Part shown: positions 24,975 to 33,767 of the stretch, in pieces
Numbering within the stretch: the stretch's first letter is position 1
Layout: every line of letters starts with the position of its first letter
From: an uncultured Clostridium sp.
Lineage (GTDB): Bacteria > Bacillota > Clostridia > Lachnospirales > Lachnospiraceae
Assembly: GCA_900539185.1 (NCBI GenBank)
Contig: UQBG01000019.1
Coordinates: 1 to 44,386, forward strand
DNA: 44,386 nucleotides
Direction: 5' to 3'
Translations under genes and position numbers: made by a program
The notes under the pieces: model-generated
What the model was told of the DNA's origin: nothing
What the model saw: only the letters and a program-made list of their open reading frames with translations
Database searches by the model: none

Positions 24975-25008
24975 GGAGCTTTACAGAGAGATCTGGAAAG
25001 CTCCTTTT
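24975..25008 (+). terminator. Intrinsic terminator after the SEC-C gene
   Basis: GGAGCTTT (24975-24982) pairs with AAAGCTCC (24997-25004), extended inside by CAGA/TCTG, then TTTT. It lies only 26 bases before gltX, so it may also limit read-through into gltX. Confidence 0.75.
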
Positions 25009-25034
25009 CTATAAACAGAGTAGGAGAGATCATT

Positions 25035-26510
25035 ATGGGAAAGATTAGAACTCGATTTGCACCGAGCCCGACCGGCCGGATGCATGTAGGAAACCTGAGA
25101 ACCGCATTGTATGCATACCTGATTGCCAAGCATGAGGGCGGAGACTTTATTCTGCGAATCGAAGATACCGATCAGGAGCGGTTTGTAGATGAGGCACTGG
25201 ATATTATATATCGGACACTGGAAAAGACCGGCTTGAAGCATGATGAAGGACCGGATAAGGACGGCGGTGTGGGACCGTATGTGCAGAGTGAGAGACAGGC
25301 ACAGGGAATCTATATGGAGTATGCAAAGAAGCTGATTGCAGAAGGCAAGGCGTACTACTGCTTCTGTGACAAGGAGCGTCTGGAGTCTCTGCGGCAGACG
25401 ATTACGACAGAGAGTGGCGAGACAAAGGAGATCGTAGTCTATGATAAGCATTGTCTGCACCTGAGCAAAGAAGAGGTAGAGGCGAAACTGGCAGCAGGTG
25501 TGCCATATGTTATTCGCCAGAACAGTCCGACAGAGGGTACGACAACCTTCCATGATGAGCTGTACGGAGATGTAACGGTTCAGAATAGCGAGCTGGATGA
25601 TATGATTTTGATTAAGTCCGATGGGTTCCCTACGTATAACTTTGCAAATGTAGTGGATGATCATTTGATGGGAATCACACATGTAGTACGGGGAAATGAG
25701 TATATCTCATCATCACCGAAGTATACGCTGCTGTATCAGGCATTCGGCTGGGAAGAGCCGAAGTATATCCACTGTCCGTTGATTACCGATGAAAATCATC
25801 AGAAGCTGAGTAAACGGAGCGGACATGCATCCTTTGAGGATCTGATCGAACAGGGCTTTGTATCTGAGGCAGTTGTGAATTATGTAGCACTGCTGGGCTG
25901 GAGTCCGGATAATAATCAGGAGATATTCTCTTTGGATGAGCTGGTTCAGGCATTTGACTATCATCGGATTAATAAGTCACCATCCGTATTTGATATTAAT
26001 AAGCTGAAGTGGATGAACGGAGAATACTTAAAGGCTATGGATCCGAAGCGGTTTCAGGAGCTGGTAACACCATACCTGAAGGAAGTGATTACAAAGGATC
26101 TGGATTTTGATAAGATTTGTCCACTGATTCAGACAAGAATGGAGATTCTCCCGGATGCAAAGGATCTGGTAGATTTCTTTGAAACACTTCCGGACTATGA
26201 TGTTGAGATGTACTGTCATAAGAAAATGAAGACGAATCTGGAGAATTCTTTGGAAATCTTACAGGAGGAGTATGAGATTCTGAAGAACTTTGATAACTGG
26301 AGTCTGGATGCACTGCATGACTGTCTGATGGAATATATTGCCAATAAGGGCATTAAGAATGGAACCGGACTCTGGCCGGTTCGAACCGCTGTATCCGGAA
26401 AGCAGTCAACGCCGGGTGGAGCCTTTGAGATTATGGAGATACTTGGAAAGGAAGAATCCCTGCGCAGAATCGAAATCGGTATTCAGAAGCTAACGCAGGC
26501 GAATCAGTAA
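25035..26510 (+). CDS. gltX: Glutamate--tRNA ligase
   Basis: 491 residues, class I synthetase. The HIGH motif is HVGN (His17), with FAPSPTG before it, and the KMSKS-equivalent is KLSKR (257-261). The C-terminal anticodon-binding helical domain ends GKQSTPGGAFEIMEILGKEESLRRI. It charges tRNA-Glu; in species without GlnRS it can also charge tRNA-Gln for the GatCAB route, which the sequence here cannot decide. No T-box leader is visible in the 74-base gap upstream. The stop codon directly touches the start codon of the helicase gene. Confidence 0.96.
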   Translation: MGKIRTRFAPSPTGRMHVGNLRTALYAYLIAKHEGGDFILRIEDTDQERFVDEALDIIYRTLEKTGLKHDEGPDKDGGVGPYVQSERQAQGIYMEYAKKLIAEGKAYYCFCDKERLESLRQTITTESGETKEIVVYDKHCLHLSKEEVEAKLAAGVPYVIRQNSPTEGTTTFHDELYGDVTVQNSELDDMILIKSDGFPTYNFANVVDDHLMGITHVVRGNEYISSSPKYTLLYQAFGWEEPKYIHCPLITDENHQKLSKRSGHASFEDLIEQGFVSEAVVNYVALLGWSPDNNQEIFSLDELVQAFDYHRINKSPSVFDINKLKWMNGEYLKAMDPKRFQELVTPYLKEVITKDLDFDKICPLIQTRMEILPDAKDLVDFFETLPDYDVEMYCHKKMKTNLENSLEILQEEYEILKNFDNWSLDALHDCLMEYIANKGIKNGTGLWPVRTAVSGKQSTPGGAFEIMEILGKEESLRRIEIGIQKLTQANQ

Positions 26511-28511
26511 ATGGAATTAAATCAGGCACAGAGGGAGGCAGTGGAGCATGTAGACGGACCATGTCTGGTCTTAGCAGGACCGGGAAGCGGAAAGACTACG
26601 GTTATTACCTGCCGGACGCGTTACCTAATTGAACAGGCGGGAATCCATCCCGAGCATATTCTGGTTATTACATTTACCAGAGCAGCAGCGGGAGAGATGA
26701 AAGAGCGATTTCTAAACATGATGCAGGGAGTAACCACTCCCTGCACTTTTGGTACCTTTCATTCTGTATTTTTTCAGATTCTGCGCCGGGCCTATGGATA
26801 TCGTGGGGAACAGGTGCTGTCCGAGGATGGAAAGCGGCAGATCCTTAAAGGGATCATTCAGGAGATGGAACTGGAGTATGAGGATGAGGAGGAATTCATC
26901 CGGCAGATCATGCAGGAGATCACCCTTGTAAAGAGTGAATATATAGATTTGCAGCATTACTATAGCACCAGCTGTGGAGAAGAAGAATTTCGGAGCGTCT
27001 ATCAACGATATGAAGAACGGCTACAAAAGGAACGCAGGATCGATTTCGATGATATGCTGGTGTATACCTATGAACTGTTAAAGGAACGGCCGGATATTCT
27101 GGCAATGTGGCAGAAAAAATATCAGTACATACTGATTGATGAATTTCAGGACATCAATCGAATCCAGTATGAGATTATTCGTATGCTGGCAGGAAAGCCG
27201 GCAAATCTGTTTATAGTAGGCGATGATGACCAGTCAATCTATCGGTTTCGAGGAGCAAGACCGGAGATTATGCTGGGATTTCCGGAGGATTATCCTACGG
27301 CAAAGCGGATCCTCCTGAATGTAAACTATCGTTCCGGTCGTGAGATTGTAGAAGGCGGACTTCGGATGATCGGGAATAATACCAGACGATTTGCAAAGAA
27401 TATTCAGAGTGAACAACCCTATATGCATCCGATTGTTATACATGAGTTGAAGAGCAATCGGGAGGAGAGCCATGATGTTCTGGAAAGGATCCGGGCATAT
27501 CAGGCGAAGGGGATTCCATACCGCGAAATGGCAGTGATCGTTCGGACGAATATGGATGCCCGTCAGATGGTAGGACAGTTGATGGAGTATAATCTTCCGT
27601 TTCAGATGCGGGATCATCTGCCAAACTGTTATGAACATTGGATAGCCCGACAGATCATTGCTTATGTTCGAATCGCCATGGGCAGCCGGGAGCGGGCAGA
27701 CTACCTGTTGATCTGGAATCGTCCCAAACGGTATCTGCGGAGAGAGTGGCTGTCGGACAGTCTGGTTGATACTGATCGGATACTGGAGCAGGTACAGGAT
27801 AAGAAATGGGCAGTTGAGAATCTTGAAAAGCTGAATACGGACATGGAACGGCTGCAAAAGATGACGCCGTATGAGGCGATTCAGTATATCCGAAAAGGAG
27901 TCGGATATGATGAGTTTCTGAAGGAGTACGCCGAACAGCACCGGATGAAGCCGGAGGAACTCTATGATATACTGGAAGAACTGCAGGTAATGGCAAGGCC
28001 GTATAAGAGCTATGAAGCATGGTTTCAGCACATTCGGGAATATGGAGAACGTCTGGAGGAACAGCGAAAAAAGCAGGCACATTTAAATCGGCAGGAGGAT
28101 GCTGTGGTGGTGACAACCATGCATAGCGCAAAAGGGCTGGAATACCGGGTGGTATTTGTATTGGGAGCCAATGAGGGAATCTGCCCTTATAAAAAGGCTG
28201 TGAAAAATGAAGATCTGGAAGAAGAACGCAGAATGTTCTATGTGGCAGTGACCAGAGCAAAGGAATATCTTCACCTGTATGTGCGAAAAGAGCAGTATGG
28301 AAAGCCGGTATTACCATCACGATTTGTAAATGAGATCCGCCTGGACCGATCCGGCATAAAGACAGGAGCAACAGTCAGACATCGGACATATGGGAAGGGT
28401 ACGATTACGTATGTAAATACAAAAAAAATCAGTATCTTTTTTGAGGCGTCCGGGGAAACCAAAACCTTTCATCTGGACTATGTGCTGGAGCAGGGGTTGT
28501 TATCCTGTTAA
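26511..28511 (+). CDS. UvrD/PcrA-like superfamily 1 DNA helicase
   Basis: 666 residues. Motif I is AGPGSGKTT (Lys28), motif II is LIDEFQDIN (Asp210-Glu211), motif III is GDDDQSIYRFRGA, motif IV is LNVNYRS, motif V/VI is TTMHSAKGLEYRVVFV and FYVAVTRAKEYLHL. These are the 3'-5' UvrD/Rep family hallmarks. It is shorter than PcrA (about 730-750), with a compact C-terminal tail after motif VI. It has no visible ribosome site, and its ATG follows the gltX stop with zero gap, so its translation should depend on gltX. A role in repair or replication restart is family-based. Confidence 0.92.
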   Translation: MELNQAQREAVEHVDGPCLVLAGPGSGKTTVITCRTRYLIEQAGIHPEHILVITFTRAAAGEMKERFLNMMQGVTTPCTFGTFHSVFFQILRRAYGYRGEQVLSEDGKRQILKGIIQEMELEYEDEEEFIRQIMQEITLVKSEYIDLQHYYSTSCGEEEFRSVYQRYEERLQKERRIDFDDMLVYTYELLKERPDILAMWQKKYQYILIDEFQDINRIQYEIIRMLAGKPANLFIVGDDDQSIYRFRGARPEIMLGFPEDYPTAKRILLNVNYRSGREIVEGGLRMIGNNTRRFAKNIQSEQPYMHPIVIHELKSNREESHDVLERIRAYQAKGIPYREMAVIVRTNMDARQMVGQLMEYNLPFQMRDHLPNCYEHWIARQIIAYVRIAMGSRERADYLLIWNRPKRYLRREWLSDSLVDTDRILEQVQDKKWAVENLEKLNTDMERLQKMTPYEAIQYIRKGVGYDEFLKEYAEQHRMKPEELYDILEELQVMARPYKSYEAWFQHIREYGERLEEQRKKQAHLNRQEDAVVVTTMHSAKGLEYRVVFVLGANEGICPYKKAVKNEDLEEERRMFYVAVTRAKEYLHLYVRKEQYGKPVLPSRFVNEIRLDRSGIKTGATVRHRTYGKGTITYVNTKKISIFFEASGETKTFHLDYVLEQGLLSC

Positions 28512-28538
28512 TGGTTTAGTAAAGATATCAGAACTTCA

Positions 28539-28567
28539 TTGTTATTTGGAAGGAATTCATATATGAT
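28539..28567 (+). promoter_or_regulatory. Promoter of the MBOAT-DHHW pair
   Basis: TTGTTA (28539-28544), a 17-base spacer and TATGAT (28562-28567), 34 bases before the start codon. Confidence 0.6.
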
Positions 28568-28600
28568 GAGAGATGAAATAGAAGGAATGAGGAATTAGAT

Positions 28601-30040
28601 ATGTTGTTTTCTACAACTACATTTTTATTTGTATTTTTGCCGATTGTATTGGGACTCTATTTTTTATGTCCGAAACGGTTTCGCAATATCATACTACTGG
28701 TAGCCAGTCTGGTGTTCTATGCATGGGGTGAGATTCGGTATCTTCTGGTTATGCTTGCAACGATTCTGGTAAATTATATTCTGGCAATCCTGTGTGGAAG
28801 ATGCAAAGAGAAGGGAAATCAACGGGGCGCAAAGGCTGCGGTGATAGGCACGATTCTATTTAGTATCGGTATGCTGGCATATTTTAAGTATAGTAACTTC
28901 TTTCTGACCAATCTGAATGGGACAGTCGGGAAGCTGGCGGGATTTTCCGTTCCGCTTTTAAAACTGGCATTGCCGCTTGGAATCTCCTTTTATACCTTTC
29001 AGACATTGTCCTATACGATCGATGTCTATCGGGGAGAGGTGAAATATCAGAAGAATATCTTAACACTGGCAACCTATGTATGTCTGTTCCCGCAGTTAAT
29101 CGCCGGACCGATCGTGCGGTATCAGACGGTAGAGGGAGAACTGCAGAATCGGCAGGAAAGTATCGATCAGTTTGCGGAGGGCATCCGCAGATTCGTGATT
29201 GGTTTGGGAAAGAAGGTACTGCTTGCCAATACGGCCGGAAGCGTCTTTGATCTGGTTGGTGGTATGGGCGATAGTCAGGTGACGGTTGGTCTGTACTGGT
29301 TATCGTCGATCGCATTTACGTTTCAGATATACTTTGACTTTAGCGGATACTCAGATATGGCAATCGGACTGGGAAGAATGTTTGGATTCCGGTTTTTAGA
29401 GAACTTTGACTATCCGTATCAGTCTGTGAGCATTACGGACTTCTGGAGACGCTGGCATATGTCATTGAGCAGTTGGTTTCGGGATTATATCTACATTCCG
29501 TTAGGTGGAAACCGAAAGGGAACCGGTCGGATGATTCTTAATATGCTGATTGTATGGTTTTTGACCGGATTCTGGCACGGAGCGGCATGGAACTTTATTC
29601 TTTGGGGACTGTACTTCTTCATTATACTGGCAATTGAGAAGCTGGGATGGTCAAAGGTATTGGCACGGCTACCGAAGGTCGTCCAACATATCTATGCGTT
29701 ATTTTTGATTAATCTGAGCTGGGTGATATTCTCCTATGATTCTCTGAGCCGGTTGGGAACGGTATTAAAACGCATGTTTGGCATGGGCGGAATCCCATTA
29801 TGGAGTTCCGGTACGAGTTACTATGTACTTGCTTATCTGGCTATGTTTTTGATTATGGCTGTTGCATCGACAGAACTGCCTAAACGGCTGATTCACCGGA
29901 TCGGAGAACGGATTCCGGTATCTGCAAGAGGAACGGTGCAGATCATCGCAGAGGTGGCAGGGATCTTGGTGGTTTTGTTACTGTCAACCAGTCATCTGGC
30001 AAGTGATGCCTTTAATCCGTTTTTATATTTTCGATTCTAA
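28601..30040 (+). CDS. MBOAT family O-acyltransferase (AlgI/DltB-like)
   Basis: 479 residues with about ten membrane helices. It opens with the usual LLFSTTTFLFVFLPIVLGLYFL, has ITDFWRRWHMSLSSWFRDYIYIPLGG, and the catalytic His326 in the FWHGAAWNF motif. MBOAT proteins move an acyl group across the membrane to surface polymers. RBS GGAATGAGGA. The DHHW gene follows after 12 bases, the classic two-component arrangement of polysaccharide O-acetylation. The polymer is not known from this window. Confidence 0.93.
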   Translation: MLFSTTTFLFVFLPIVLGLYFLCPKRFRNIILLVASLVFYAWGEIRYLLVMLATILVNYILAILCGRCKEKGNQRGAKAAVIGTILFSIGMLAYFKYSNFFLTNLNGTVGKLAGFSVPLLKLALPLGISFYTFQTLSYTIDVYRGEVKYQKNILTLATYVCLFPQLIAGPIVRYQTVEGELQNRQESIDQFAEGIRRFVIGLGKKVLLANTAGSVFDLVGGMGDSQVTVGLYWLSSIAFTFQIYFDFSGYSDMAIGLGRMFGFRFLENFDYPYQSVSITDFWRRWHMSLSSWFRDYIYIPLGGNRKGTGRMILNMLIVWFLTGFWHGAAWNFILWGLYFFIILAIEKLGWSKVLARLPKVVQHIYALFLINLSWVIFSYDSLSRLGTVLKRMFGMGGIPLWSSGTSYYVLAYLAMFLIMAVASTELPKRLIHRIGERIPVSARGTVQIIAEVAGILVVLLLSTSHLASDAFNPFLYFRF

Positions 30041-30052
30041 GGAGGGAGAACC

Positions 30053-31162
30053 ATGCGAAATAAAATTGAGATCGTTGTATTTATAATGGTAATTGCCTTT
30101 TTTGGAATCGGTTATATTGTATATCCGCAAAGGGAATTCTCAGAGATGGAGAACCGGTATCTGACGACGCGGCCGGAGTTTTCATGGAAGGACCTGCTGA
30201 ATGGTGATTATACCGCGAAGTTTGACACCTATACGGCGGATCAGATTCTGGGAAAGGATTTGCTGGTAGAAACGAATGTTGCCGCAAATTATGCGGTGGG
30301 AATATCCAGAGTGAATCAGGTTTATATCGGAAAGGATCAGTATCTGATACAGGACTATCAGAAACCGGGCGATCAACTGAATGCAAACTTAAACTATATC
30401 CGGGGATTTGCAGCAGAGCATCCGGAAGTGGATATGCGTCTTCTGATTGTGCCAAATGTAAATGAGATATACCCGGAGAAGCTGCCACGGTTTGCGGAGA
30501 CCTATTCTCAGGCAACTGTGATCAGCCAGATTCAAAGTACTTTAGAACCGGACGTAACAGTTATAGATGCGAGTGCCATTCTGAAAGAACATAAGGAGGA
30601 AGGGATATACTATAAGACAGATCACCATTGGAATAGTCTTGGGGCTTATTACGGCTATACGGAACTATGCAGGAAACTGGGAATCGAAACAAAGGGGCTG
30701 GATCAATATGAGCCATTTACAGTAGAGGAACCTTTTTTTGGCTCTTTGTATTCAAAAGTGCCACTGTTTTCACAGGAGCCGGACGAGATGACGATCTATC
30801 AGGATCCACAGGGAAGCTATCAGGTGACCTACGTATCGGAAAATCGGACCACCGATACCATGATTGATATGGACTATGCAACCCGCAAGGATAAGTATGC
30901 CATGTATTTTGGCGGAAACTATCCACTGGTTCATATTGAAAGTAATAGCGGGAATCAACAGAAGGTATTAGTGATAAAGGATTCTTATGCAAATGATCTG
31001 GTTCCGTTTCTGACAGCGGATTATTCCGATATCTATATGATGGATTTGCGATACTATCATGAAGATGTGGGAAAATTCATGGAACAAGAGGGGATTACCC
31101 AGGTATTGTTTATTCATAATGTGGACTTTATTTCGACAGATAACAACTTTTTATGGTTATAG
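30053..31162 (+). CDS. DHHW/AlgX-like SGNH acetyltransferase partner
   Basis: 369 residues, N-terminal membrane anchor (about 7-25) and an extracytoplasmic body. The motif YYKTDHHWNSLGAYYGY places DHHW at Asp190-Trp193; VIKDSYANDLVPFL later carries the presumed nucleophile Ser. In alginate and similar systems such proteins take acetyl groups delivered by the MBOAT partner and place them on the polymer. RBS AAGGAGGGAG. It is the last gene of the pair. Confidence 0.9.
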   Translation: MRNKIEIVVFIMVIAFFGIGYIVYPQREFSEMENRYLTTRPEFSWKDLLNGDYTAKFDTYTADQILGKDLLVETNVAANYAVGISRVNQVYIGKDQYLIQDYQKPGDQLNANLNYIRGFAAEHPEVDMRLLIVPNVNEIYPEKLPRFAETYSQATVISQIQSTLEPDVTVIDASAILKEHKEEGIYYKTDHHWNSLGAYYGYTELCRKLGIETKGLDQYEPFTVEEPFFGSLYSKVPLFSQEPDEMTIYQDPQGSYQVTYVSENRTTDTMIDMDYATRKDKYAMYFGGNYPLVHIESNSGNQQKVLVIKDSYANDLVPFLTADYSDIYMMDLRYYHEDVGKFMEQEGITQVLFIHNVDFISTDNNFLWL

Positions 31163-31193
31163 GCTTGAAAAAACTATGAGAAGTGTGTAATAA

Positions 31194-31232
31194 TTTACAT
31201 GGACTTTACCCGTATATCAAGTATCATTTACA
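31194..31232 (+). promoter_or_regulatory. Pho-box-like array with 11-base period
   Basis: TTTACA at 31194, TTTACC at 31205 and TTTACA at 31227 all lie on an exact 11-base grid, with a degenerate ATCAAG at 31216. This matches the Gram-positive PhoP box, repeats of TT(A/T/C)ACA every 11 bases. A TATAAA (31247-31252) could be the -10. The array is upstream of the Na/Pi transporter gene, followed by a PhoB/PhoR-like pair. An inverted TGTAA follows at 31240-31244. Confidence 0.65.
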
Positions 31233-31302
31233 TGGCAACTGTAAGATATAAAACATGTAAGTCCAGTGAAAAACAATAAGAATTAGAGGAGTTTTAATCG
31301 AG

Positions 31303-33066
31303 ATGAGCATATTTAATGTGTTAGCGATGATTGGTGGACTTGCATTATTCCTATACGGAATGCACGTAATGGGCGATGGTCTGACAAAGGCATCCGGCGG
31401 TAAGCTGGAAAAGATTCTGGAGAAGTTGACCTCAAACAAACTGTATGCGGTGATTCTGGGTGCCGGAGTGACGGCGATTATCCAGTCATCATCTGCGACA
31501 ACGGTTATGGTTGTCGGCTTTGTAAATTCCGGAATTATGAAACTGTCTCAGGCAATCGGAGTCATCATGGGTGCCAATATCGGAACAACGGTTACCTCCT
31601 GGATCTTAAGTCTGGCAGGCATCCAGAGTGACAACTTCTGGATACAGTTGTTTAAGCCGGAGTCCTTTACTCCGATTCTGGCATTGGTCGGAATTATTCT
31701 GTTGATGTTCTCAAAGAAGGAAAAGAAGCATGATATCGGCAATATTCTGTTAGGATTTGCGGTATTAATGTTTGGTATGACCAGTATGAGTGAGGCAGTT
31801 GCACCGTTAGCGGATGTGCCGGAGTTTACTTCGATTCTGACGGCATTTACGAACCCGGTATTAGGTGTGATTGCAGGTGCCCTTTTAACAGCGGCGATCC
31901 AGAGTTCCTCCGCATCGGTTGGTATTCTGCAGGCACTTTGCATTACGGGGGCAGTGGATTACCGGATGGCGATACCGATTATTATGGGACAGAATATCGG
32001 AACCTGTATTACAGCCATTATTTCCGGTATCGGAGCAAATCGAAATGCAAAGCGGGCTGCTCTGATTCATTTATACTTTAATATCATCGGATCCGTTGTG
32101 TTCCTGGTATTATTTTATACAGTCAACGCATTTGTTCACTTTGAGTTTTTGGATGCACCGGCAACAGCACTGGGGGTAGCGATCATTCACAGTGTATACA
32201 ATATGTTTGCAACAGCGATTTTATTGCCATTCTCCGGTGTATTGGAAAAGCTGAGTTATCTGACTTTGCCGGAGGAAAAGACAGATGCAGTCGTAAGTAC
32301 GTCGGATATTCCGGTACTGGATGTTCGATTTCTGGATACACCACCGATTGCAACTGCGCAATGTAAGAATGCAGCGGTCAAGATGGCGGAGCTATGCAGA
32401 CAGGCACTGTTCCAGGCGATGGATCTCTTGAAGCGGTATGATGAAGAGAAGGCGGAAGAGGTCCGCAAGATGGAAAGCATGGTCGACGAATATGAAGATG
32501 AACTGGGGAACTATCTGGTGAAACTGAGCAGTAAGAGTCTGACGGAGCGGGATAGCCATACGATATCAATGCTGTTACATTGTATCGGTGATTTTGAACG
32601 AATCTCGGATCATGCACTGAATATCTGCCAGTCGGCAAAAGAGATGTATACAAAGGATCAGAAGTTTTCCAAGAAGGCAGAGGAGGAAATTACTGTATTT
32701 GCAGGGTTGATCCGGGAGATTGTAGATACATCGGTTAAGGTATTTGAGACAGAGGATGTGGTTCTGGCAAAAGAAGTGGAGCCGATGGAAGAGGTCGTAG
32801 ACGGACTGAATGATGAGATCAAGAAGCGACATGTAAAACGATTACGGAAGGGAAAGTGTACGATTGAACTGGGATTTGTACTTTCGGACATTACAACAAA
32901 CTTTGAACGGGTAGCCGATCATTGTTCGAATATTGCAATCAGTCTGATTCAGATTCCGGATGACGCATATGCATCCCACGAATATGTGGAGAATCTGGAA
33001 AAGGGTGAGGATTCTCAATATCATGAGGCATTGGTAAAATATACGGAAAAATACATGCTCCCATAA
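31303..33066 (+). CDS. Na/Pi cotransporter family protein with PhoU-like tail
   Basis: 587 residues. The first part (about 1-325) has two inverted transport repeats carrying QSSSATT (Gln61 on) and QSSSASVG. The second part (about 350-560) is a cytoplasmic PhoU-like four-helix region (MAELCRQALFQAMDLL, CIGDFERISDHALNI, FERVADHCSNIAISLI), with the E/D-rich metal motifs typical of PhoU. It would import or export phosphate with sodium; the tail may sense phosphate state. RBS GAGGAG. The regulator genes follow with short gaps. Confidence 0.92.
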   Translation: MSIFNVLAMIGGLALFLYGMHVMGDGLTKASGGKLEKILEKLTSNKLYAVILGAGVTAIIQSSSATTVMVVGFVNSGIMKLSQAIGVIMGANIGTTVTSWILSLAGIQSDNFWIQLFKPESFTPILALVGIILLMFSKKEKKHDIGNILLGFAVLMFGMTSMSEAVAPLADVPEFTSILTAFTNPVLGVIAGALLTAAIQSSSASVGILQALCITGAVDYRMAIPIIMGQNIGTCITAIISGIGANRNAKRAALIHLYFNIIGSVVFLVLFYTVNAFVHFEFLDAPATALGVAIIHSVYNMFATAILLPFSGVLEKLSYLTLPEEKTDAVVSTSDIPVLDVRFLDTPPIATAQCKNAAVKMAELCRQALFQAMDLLKRYDEEKAEEVRKMESMVDEYEDELGNYLVKLSSKSLTERDSHTISMLLHCIGDFERISDHALNICQSAKEMYTKDQKFSKKAEEEITVFAGLIREIVDTSVKVFETEDVVLAKEVEPMEEVVDGLNDEIKKRHVKRLRKGKCTIELGFVLSDITTNFERVADHCSNIAISLIQIPDDAYASHEYVENLEKGEDSQYHEALVKYTEKYMLP

Positions 33067-33091
33067 CGGAAAGTAAAAAGGAGGAGTCAAA

Positions 33092-33763
33092 ATGGCACTG
33101 ATCTATATCGTAGAAGATGATAAAAATATCCGTGAAATCGAACATTTTGCATTACAAAACAGCGGATATCGGATAGAAGAGTTTGAATGTGCCAAAGACT
33201 TCTATAAACGGATTGCAGTGAAGCAGCCACAGCTGGTGCTGCTGGATATCATGCTGCCGGACGAAGACGGACTGGAGATCATAAAGAAGCTTCGGAGTAT
33301 GCCGGATACCAAAAAGGTTCCGGTGATTATGGTGACAGCAAAGACAACAGAGCTGGACAAGGTAAAGGGTCTGGATCTGGGAGCCGACGATTATATAACA
33401 AAGCCATTTGGGGTTATGGAGCTGATTTCACGCGTGAAGGCAGTTTTGAGAAGAACCGAGGGAACACAGGAAGAAAAGCATCTGACGATAGGAGAGGTAT
33501 CGATTGACTGTGAGAAACACATGGTAACCGTACAGGATCAGGTGTGCGAACTGACGTTTAAGGAATATGAACTTCTGAAGCTGTTAATGACGAATGCCGG
33601 AATCGTAATGACCAGAGATGTGATCATGGAGCGAATCTGGGGAATAGATTTCGAAGGAGAGTCCAGAACGCTGGATATGCATATAAAGACGTTGCGGCAG
33701 AAACTGAAGGACTCCGGAGGAAGAATCAAAACGGTACGAAATGTAGGGTATATTATGGAGTAG
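33092..33763 (+). CDS. PhoB/PhoP-like response regulator
   Basis: 223 residues. The receiver domain has Glu8-Asp9-Asp10, phospho-acceptor Asp52 (LLDIMLPDEDG), Thr in MVTAKTTELDKVKGLDLGAD and Lys in TKPFG. A winged-helix OmpR output domain ends SRTLDMHIKTLRQKL. RBS AAAAGGAGGAG, 25-base gap after the transporter gene. Context (phosphate transporter, Pho-box array, PhoR-like kinase) supports phosphate control. The gene symbol is left blank because PhoP or PhoB naming cannot be settled. Confidence 0.92.
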   Translation: MALIYIVEDDKNIREIEHFALQNSGYRIEEFECAKDFYKRIAVKQPQLVLLDIMLPDEDGLEIIKKLRSMPDTKKVPVIMVTAKTTELDKVKGLDLGADDYITKPFGVMELISRVKAVLRRTEGTQEEKHLTIGEVSIDCEKHMVTVQDQVCELTFKEYELLKLLMTNAGIVMTRDVIMERIWGIDFEGESRTLDMHIKTLRQKLKDSGGRIKTVRNVGYIME

Positions 33764-33767
33764 ATCT

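Noticed and set aside
24961..25034. T-box leader before gltX (and likewise 36288-36328 before leuS)
   Set aside because: Gaps are 74 and 41 bases, too short, and no T-box core is visible.
27234..28371. Long minus-strand open frames under the helicase gene
   Set aside because: No ribosome sites, unlikely composition, and they lie fully inside a strongly supported gene.
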